A stretch of DNA of 64,000 nt from Betaproteobacteria bacterium (GTDB lineage Bacteria; Pseudomonadota; Gammaproteobacteria; Burkholderiales; SG8-41): NCBI GenBank assembly GCA_021732605.1, contig JAKFUS010000012.1, forward strand, positions 90,559 to 154,558, written 5' to 3'. Position numbers and translations under genes: made by a program. Below are positions 61,038 through 64,000 of this stretch, piece after piece. Numbering within the stretch: the first letter of the stretch is position 1; every line of letters starts with the position of its first letter. The notes under the pieces were generated by a model. It made no database searches and was not told the DNA's origin. It worked only from the letters and a program-made list of their open reading frames with translations.

Positions 61038-62924
61038 TCAAACTCCGCGATACAGCGTATATGGCAGCGCCGCGAATTCCACGCCCAGTTCCAGCAACTG
61101 CCGGTTGGACAGGAACTTCGCCGCGGCAAACACCAGATGCGTCTTGCCCGGCTTTTTCTCGCGCAGCGTGCGCGCGAAACTCAGCGTCAGCGCAGCATCG
61201 GCGGACTTGAGAAACTTGAGGTCCGGCCTGTAGATCAGCCAGACGTGCTTGTCCAGCGCCTCGCCGAGGTAAAACTCCTTCGCTTTGACCTTGCGCCGCT
61301 CCAGCGTGCCGCCGGTGGCCGCGTAATAGAGCCAAGCGCCGAGGTTATCGTAATCGGGCAGCGTTTTACCCGACAGTATGCCTTCCGGGTCCAGCGCTTC
61401 GCCCAGCGTGCAATAAGTGAACTCACCGCCCAGTCCTTCGACGCGCTGCGAAATCTTTTTCTCGCCTTCGACGATCAGTTCGCCGTCCTTGACGCTGACA
61501 TTGATCTTGTCAAAGCGCCGCTTCACCTGCCCCGCCGCCTTTGCTTTTACTTCCTCGCCCCGCTTGCGGGGAGAGGGCTGGGGTGAGGGGGATGCCATCA
61601 AGCTCATCTGCCCCGACTCGTCGCCAAAGCCTTCTTTTTGCCTGATAGCCGCGACCTGAGTCAGCAGCTTTTCCGGTTTCTGCAGCTGCGTCCAGGTGAG
61701 ATTCTCGCGCAGCAGTTCCTCGCGCTGGTTGCCGGACCAGGCGTAGCCCTTGATCACACGGCGGACGCGTTCGGCAGTAGTGCTATCAGCGTAGTTCTCG
61801 CCCTCCACCAAAATAAACTTTCTGCCACCACCATCTCTTGCATTTTGCTTCAATACAGCATGCGCAGTTGTTCCAGACCCTGCAAAAGAATCAAGGACGA
61901 TTGAGTCTGGCTTAGATGCCAACTCCAGCACTCGCTCAATCAATTTCACGGGTTTAATCGTATCGAATGCCCCTCGCCCTAAAATACTCTCAAGCTCTTT
62001 GAATGCTTGATCAGTAGTGCCCGCGAACTCATGCGACCAGAGATCGACAGGTACAACCCCATCAGTCAAATAAACCTTGAGGCGAGGATAAGTGAGATCT
62101 CCAGTCAAACCCCACCAAAGGCGCTTTTCTTTGATGTGACGCTCATTGGTTTCCGGACTGAATTTCCATGCGTTTGTCTCATGTTCAACCCATTTCTTCG
62201 TGAATGGGTTTTTAATTTTATACACGAGGTTAGGACGATCTGCTTTTACTGCTGGATTGACATATGAAACCGAAATCCATAGCCCTTTGGCATCACCATC
62301 AGGATTTGAATATGACTGTTGCGACTCCTCTGACCGCACTTCTTTGCCAGGATGAAAATCCTCGCTTTTTCTATAAACAACTATCCAGTCTTTGGATGAA
62401 GAGAATCGAGTTGCATTATTGCTTCTTGTAAACCTTTTCTCCCATGCTATTGTCGCCTCATGATTCTCTACCCCAAAAATTTCATCAAATATAGCGATAG
62501 CCCGATGCACCTCGTTGTCATCCAGCGTCATCCACAGACTGCCGCGCTCGGACAGCAACTCTCGCAACAAGGTCAGCCGCGGCCACATCATGCACAGCCA
62601 TTTGTCATGGCGCAGCATGTCCTCGGCATTGACCGGGTTCGAGCGCAGCCATTCCTGCATGATCGGTGAATTGACGTTGTCGTTGTAGCTCCAGTTCTCG
62701 TTGCCGGTGTTGTATGGCGGATCAATGAAGACGAGATCGACCTTGCCGGCGTAACGCGGCAGCAGGCTTTTCAGCGCGTGCAGGTTGTCGCCGTGGATGA
62801 CGAGATTGCCACCGAGGTCAGCAGCGCCGATGCTTTTTTTTGCATCCGGCAGCAGCGGCCGGTACGGCACCGTCAGATGGTGGTTGTAGACGTATTCCTT
62901 GCCCTTGAAAAACAGTTCCGGCAT
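61038..62924 (-). CDS. Type III restriction-modification DNA methyltransferase subunit (Mod)
   Basis: A protein of 628 residues, beta-class N6-adenine methyltransferase. Motif IV, DLVFIDPPYNTGNENW, has DPPY at residues 68-71; the SAM motif VLDSFAGSGTTAHAVL comes later (~345), the order typical of Mod. Between them the target-recognition region (about 61,800-62,500) is clearly more AT-rich than the flanks, a sign of exchange. Mod gives sequence specificity and protects host DNA. A GC palindrome at 61552-61590 adds ASPSPQPSPRKRGEE near residue 450 without breaking the frame. It is the first gene of mod-HEPN-res. Confidence 0.93.
   Translation of the reverse strand: MPELFFKGKEYVYNHHLTVPYRPLLPDAKKSIGAADLGGNLVIHGDNLHALKSLLPRYAGKVDLVFIDPPYNTGNENWSYNDNVNSPIMQEWLRSNPVNAEDMLRHDKWLCMMWPRLTLLRELLSERGSLWMTLDDNEVHRAIAIFDEIFGVENHEATIAWEKRFTRSNNATRFSSSKDWIVVYRKSEDFHPGKEVRSEESQQSYSNPDGDAKGLWISVSYVNPAVKADRPNLVYKIKNPFTKKWVEHETNAWKFSPETNERHIKEKRLWWGLTGDLTYPRLKVYLTDGVVPVDLWSHEFAGTTDQAFKELESILGRGAFDTIKPVKLIERVLELASKPDSIVLDSFAGSGTTAHAVLKQNARDGGGRKFILVEGENYADSTTAERVRRVIKGYAWSGNQREELLRENLTWTQLQKPEKLLTQVAAIRQKEGFGDESGQMSLMASPSPQPSPRKRGEEVKAKAAGQVKRRFDKINVSVKDGELIVEGEKKISQRVEGLGGEFTYCTLGEALDPEGILSGKTLPDYDNLGAWLYYAATGGTLERRKVKAKEFYLGEALDKHVWLIYRPDLKFLKSADAALTLSFARTLREKKPGKTHLVFAAAKFLSNRQLLELGVEFAALPYTLYRGV
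61552..61590 (-). repeat. GC-rich palindromic element in frame inside mod
   Basis: The minus strand reads CCCCCTCACCCCAG, CCCTCTCCCCGC, TT, GCGGGG. It is translated as SPSPQPSPRKRG. Confidence 0.8.
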
Positions 62925-63033
62925 GTGTTGTGCTCTCCCCGGCGGTTAGTGTAACGCAGGCATCGGTGCGGCGTTGCTCACGCGACCGGCAAACATCGCC
63001 GTGTTGCGGAAATACGGGGAGTCGATACGCTGT

Positions 63034-63270
63034 TCAACTGCGCAGACAGCGATCAAGGTCGGCTTCGATGCAAATGCCCTGGTCGCGCGCCTTGCCGTTC
63101 CAGTAGTTTTGCATGTCACGCAGCTTCTGCCGAATGCGCTTGCTGCGCATGCGACGCAAGGCTTCCTCTATGACGGCGCTCAGGGTTTTACATTGCGCAA
63201 GCGCCGCGGCTTCAGCATCGCGCGCGAGGTCGGCGGGCAATACGATGATTTTTTTGACTCTGACCGTCAT
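63034..63270 (-). CDS. Small ribbon-helix-helix antitoxin-like protein, without partner
   Basis: A protein of 78 residues. KKIIVLPADLARDAEAAALA then KTLSAVIEEALRRM fit a ribbon-helix-helix DNA-binding domain of VapB/CopG type, and the basic C-terminal region would contact a toxin. No PIN or RelE toxin gene is found on either side: downstream is only ~110 bp before mod. It may be an orphan antitoxin or a local regulator of the mod-HEPN-res operon, which it faces head to tail. Confidence 0.7.
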   Translation of the reverse strand: MTVRVKKIIVLPADLARDAEAAALAQCKTLSAVIEEALRRMRSKRIRQKLRDMQNYWNGKARDQGICIEADLDRCLRS

Positions 63271-63356
63271 GCGTGAAGCATACCTTGCGACTGCATCGCT
63301 TTACAGCCAGGCATCACCCCCGATGAACATCGAAGGGCGAAGATGACTTTTATAAT

Positions 63357-63386
63357 AAGTATTTGTTTTTATTGATTATTTATTAC
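63357..63386 (+). repeat. Copy of AT-rich dispersed element
   Basis: AAGTATTTGTTTTTATTGAT then TATTTATTAC, the fullest copy seen. It lies in the 249-bp spacer before the Cys-containing small protein. Confidence 0.8.
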
Positions 63387-63519
63387 TTTCCGCCTACACC
63401 GCGACCACAACATCACTGCCTCAAACCCACCCCGCAACCAGGTGCGGAACCAACAACAGCCGAACACCCTCCAACCCGCACTGCTTGCTTCCACCTCCCG
63501 GCAACCCTAACATCCCTAC

Positions 63520-63888
63520 ATGCGTTTCTCCCTCAACCTCCGGAAATGGCTCACCGCCTGCACCATCGGCCTCATGCTGCTGGCACAGCAGTCTGTCGCG
63601 GCCTATGCCTGCACGACCAGCCTGCAAGACAGGGCTCAAGCGGCTGCGGCCATGCCGGATTGCGAGGACAGCGCCGCGGTTTCCGTGCTTTGCCTGAAGC
63701 ATTGCGAATCAGGCAGCGAAGCCGCCGGGCAAGCCGATAGCGCATGGACGGCCATTGCCGCTCATGTATTGCATTACTTCGTTGCCCAAACTGTGATTGC
63801 GCCCCCCGCAATCGATGTCAGCCGGCACCACCTCGATTACGCCCCCTCTCCGCCGCTGATCCTGCGGCTGCAACGCTTCCTGATTTGA
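63520..63888 (+). CDS. Small exported protein upstream of a probable efflux gene
   Basis: A protein of 122 residues. A signal peptide (WLTACTIGLMLLAQQSVAA) is followed by a Cys-containing segment, MPDCEDSAAVSVLCLKHC, and a C-terminal membrane-like stretch around WTAIAAHVLHYFVAQTVI. Small proteins of this type often stand before heavy-metal efflux genes of the cus/czc type; the Cys and His could bind a metal. The family is not known to me. The next gene starts 65 bp downstream. Confidence 0.7.
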   Translation: MRFSLNLRKWLTACTIGLMLLAQQSVAAYACTTSLQDRAQAAAAMPDCEDSAAVSVLCLKHCESGSEAAGQADSAWTAIAAHVLHYFVAQTVIAPPAIDVSRHHLDYAPSPPLILRLQRFLI

Positions 63889-63909
63889 TCCTCCGCGCAG
63901 TGTGTTGAG

Positions 63910-63930
63910 CGCGGCCGCCTTGCGGCCGCG
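63910..63930. promoter_or_regulatory. Perfect GC hairpin between the two last genes
   Basis: CGCGGCCGC, CTT, GCGGCCGCG. No U-tract follows, so it is not a standard terminator; it could reduce read-through or act as an mRNA processing or stability point. Confidence 0.6.
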
Positions 63931-63953
63931 AGACATCGTCATGCGGAGGATTT

Positions 63954-64000
63954 ATGCATTCTCGTTTCATTGCATCAGCAATACTGCTGTTGGCGCTTTG
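63954..64000 (+). CDS. Start of an exported protein (cut by window end)
   Basis: The ATG at 63954 has GCGGAGGA ahead. The 15 codons present read MHSRFIASAILLLAL, the beginning of a signal peptide. The product is unknown; position after the Cys-containing small protein would fit an outer-membrane efflux or metal-binding protein. Confidence 0.65.
   Translation, partial: MHSRFIASAILLLAL

Noticed and set aside
62940..63033. In-frame stretch downstream of the ribbon-helix-helix gene (minus strand) that looks like a protein C-terminus (FRNTAMFAGRVSNAAPMPAL)
   Set aside because: Too short, no start or ribosome site, no recognised family; it may be a remnant but cannot be supported.

Overview
The window looks like part of the chromosome of a GC-rich betaproteobacterium, most likely Burkholderiales or a close relative. 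The reasons are the gene order tpiA-secG-tRNA-Leu-nuoABCDEFGHIJKLMN followed by a DUF2818 gene, four Bug-type (TctC-like) periplasmic binding proteins, and an RpfF-type DSF synthase. This is inferred from gene content only; no search was run.

Layout. 1-9.8 kb (minus strand): a catabolic cluster with two Bug proteins, an NMT1/SsuA-like binding protein, an M24 peptidase-fold enzyme, E1alpha, E1beta and E2 of a 2-oxoacid (acetoin/pyruvate-type) dehydrogenase, a YtcJ-like amidohydrolase and a 3-hydroxyisobutyrate-dehydrogenase-like enzyme. A divergent FCD/GntR regulator at 10.2 kb probably controls it through paired operators. 10.9-17.1 kb: MarC, a secreted HExxH protein, a 600-residue P-loop protein of unknown role, DUF993 and a HigBA-type toxin-antitoxin pair. 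17.2-23.7 kb: an old-yellow-enzyme homologue, a degenerate type II dehydroquinase, a lipoprotein, and a Bug protein with a two-subunit molybdenum hydroxylase. 23.8-27.3 kb: small housekeeping and redox genes (DUF465, dsbB, arfB, cytochrome c', cytochrome b561). 27.3-32.8 kb: a DSF-like signalling module made of an acyl-ACP/CoA synthetase fused to a degenerate PlsC domain, rpfF, and a MerR-PAS-GGDEF-EAL protein. 32.8-49.5 kb: the complete nuo operon, tRNA-Leu(GAG), secG and tpiA. 49.6-56.1 kb: a methyltransferase, a Bug protein, a minisatellite, homospermidine synthase and a sauS/sauT-like pair. 56.3-63.3 kb: a defence and toxin-antitoxin island. 63.5-64 kb: the start of a possible metal-efflux operon.

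The most interesting system is at 57.5-62.9 kb. It is a type III restriction-modification locus in the order mod, HEPN, res. The HEPN protein carries the RX4HXY toxin motif, and the matching GSX10DXD MNT nucleotidyltransferase (antitoxin type) is fused to the N-terminus of the restriction subunit. Next to it is an HTH/DUF6036 nucleotidyltransferase pair with an ATGA overlap and a palindromic operator. Together these suggest a restriction system physically coupled to a toxin-antitoxin switch.

The window is also rich in short dispersed repeats. They include an AT-rich element (core AAGTATTTGTTTTTA), a GC-rich palindromic element (CCCTCACCCC plus hairpin), ACCAATC/GGTAACT heptads in operon spacers, a 27-bp minisatellite, and inverted repeats inside the nuo operon. 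The first two also lie in frame inside coding sequences such as nuoG, mod and res, where they add low-complexity peptide inserts.
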